This document shows, piece after piece, positions 6,270 through 6,973 of a stretch of DNA of 6,973 nucleotides. Origin of the DNA: Akkermansia muciniphila (GTDB taxonomy: Bacteria; Pseudomonadota; Gammaproteobacteria; Burkholderiales; Burkholderiaceae_C); contig CALPVM020000126.1 of NCBI GenBank assembly GCA_943327015.2, positions 1 to 6,973 on the forward strand. The letters are read 5' to 3'. Below the pieces are notes generated by a model that did no database searches, was not told where the DNA came from, and saw only the letters and a program-made list of their open reading frames with translations. The position numbers were made by a program, and so were the translations under genes. Position 1 is the stretch's first letter. The number at the start of each line of letters is the position of its first letter.

Positions 6270-6905
6270 ATGACTATTCGCAAATACATCGCGCAAAGTG
6301 CTCTTGTTTTGGCTATCCCATTTTCAGTCAATGCCGGTGACGCTGGTACGGTTTATACGCAACTGAGTTCGAATGGTTGGGGCATAGGCTATGCAAAGTC
6401 TATTGCTCCAGAATGGGCGGTACGTGGTCAGTATAACTTCATGCAATTAAGTTCTCCTGCGTTTTATATGACTGAACTTGGTATCCAAGATTTGTCGCAA
6501 GTGCAAATAAACCTGTCATCTCTAGTTGCAATGGCCGACTGGTATCCCTCGACAGGAGGGTTTAGATTAACTGGTGGATTGGCAATTAATAATAGCAATA
6601 TTACAGCCAATGTTAGCAAGGTAAACAATAAGCAAGCAAACGGTAGTTTAGAAGTCAAAATGAGTGATTTCATTAGTCCATATATAGGCTTGGGTTATTC
6701 CATTCGTCCCCAAAACTTAAAAGGAGTGGGATTTGTATTCGATTACGGGGTAATGTTTCAGAATCCCCAAGTTAAATTAAACATTACGGATACAAACGTT
6801 ACGGCTGCTGATATTGCAGCTGAGCAAGCAAAAATACAAGATTCGATTAATAACCACTACAAGTACAAAACAGTTCTAGGGGCTGGTATTGTTTTTGAGT
6901 TTTAA
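6270..6905 (+). CDS. small outer-membrane beta-barrel protein, function unknown
   Basis: The 211-residue product begins with a clear signal peptide (positive MTIRK, hydrophobic 6-18, probable cut after VNA at 20-22). The mature part alternates polar and hydrophobic residues in short stretches rich in Gly, Tyr, Trp and Phe, as in transmembrane beta-strands. It ends in GAGIVFEF, with F211 last, F209 at -2 and I207 at -4, which is a good beta-signal for the BAM complex. The size suits an 8-stranded barrel. A polar, helix-prone segment (about 176-195) containing AADIAAEQ precedes the last strand; I recall similar segments in uncharacterised proteobacterial OMPs, but this cannot be confirmed here. 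It has its own strong ribosome binding site. Its base composition is lower in G+C than the neighbours (about 35-40% in three sampled 60-bp lines), suggesting recent transfer or a different selective regime. It has no visible link to c-di-GMP beyond position. Confidence 0.75.
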   Translation: MTIRKYIAQSALVLAIPFSVNAGDAGTVYTQLSSNGWGIGYAKSIAPEWAVRGQYNFMQLSSPAFYMTELGIQDLSQVQINLSSLVAMADWYPSTGGFRLTGGLAINNSNITANVSKVNNKQANGSLEVKMSDFISPYIGLGYSIRPQNLKGVGFVFDYGVMFQNPQVKLNITDTNVTAADIAAEQAKIQDSINNHYKYKTVLGAGIVFEF

Positions 6906-6914
6906 TGGTTTACA

Positions 6915-6948
6915 TTGACTAACTCCCACCTCTCCCATTATTGGTCAA
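6915..6948. repeat. imperfect inverted repeat downstream of the barrel gene
   Basis: TTGACTAA (6915-6922) and TTGGTCAA (6941-6948) are inverted copies with one mismatch and an 18-base spacer. The arms are A/T-rich and no T-tract follows, so a rho-independent terminator is not convincing. It might be a weak hairpin or an operator-like site. Confidence 0.25.
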
Positions 6949-6959
6949 ACTGGAGCACC

Positions 6960-6969
6960 CAAGATCTTG
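6960..6969. repeat. 10-bp perfect palindrome CAAGATCTTG
   Basis: CAAGATCTTG is its own reverse complement and lies at the very right edge of the window. It might be an operator half-seen at the edge, part of a converging gene, or chance. Confidence 0.25.
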
Positions 6970-6973
6970 ACAA

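Noticed and set aside
6945..6973. Minus-strand frame entering from the right edge and stopping at 6945-6947
   Set aside because: It has only eight codons and other frames are also open; it is noted as a possibility but not called as a gene.

Overview
The window looks like a chromosomal piece from a betaproteobacterium of the order Burkholderiales, probably Comamonadaceae or a close relative. The main evidence is the HemE protein, whose wording around the substrate-binding arginines, the FTKGGG segment and the FNLGHG segment matches what I recall of that family. The genes sampled are moderately GC-rich (hand counts of about 58-65% in parts of hemE and the EAL gene), while the left intergenic region and the last gene are clearly richer in A+T. 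No rRNA, tRNA, CRISPR array, transposase or integrase was found.

Layout. Positions 1-361 hold no convincing gene. This stretch is AT-rich and carries two matches to the DnaA-box consensus, a third degenerate box, an 88% A+T core and an exact IHF-consensus match, so it resembles a small replication origin or a DnaA-controlled regulatory region. Positions 362-1510 (minus) are hemE. Positions 1540-3801 (minus) encode a DsbD-family transmembrane thiol-disulfide reductase lying 29 bp upstream of hemE, so the two are probably co-transcribed. A compact 62-bp divergent promoter region (3802-3863) separates this pair from a plus-strand gene (3864-6215) for a MASE1-like membrane sensor with a dead GGDEF domain and an apparently intact EAL phosphodiesterase domain. 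A separate gene (6270-6905, plus) encodes a small secreted outer-membrane beta-barrel protein.

How they may work together. HemE acts in the common trunk of tetrapyrrole synthesis, and DsbD-family proteins carry electrons from cytoplasmic thioredoxin to the periplasm, where one known use is keeping apocytochrome c thiols reduced for heme attachment. A dsbD-hemE transcript is therefore functionally plausible, though this is inference. The EAL protein should lower cyclic-di-GMP in response to a signal sensed in the membrane. Its link to the divergent redox/heme pair rests only on the shared promoter region. The barrel gene has a different base composition and a much stronger ribosome binding site than the other three, and looks like an independent unit.

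I found no clearly undescribed multi-gene system. The points most worth a second look are the origin-like region, the predicted leaderless start of the EAL gene inside overlapping divergent promoters, and the fully degenerate GGDEF domain beside an intact EAL site.
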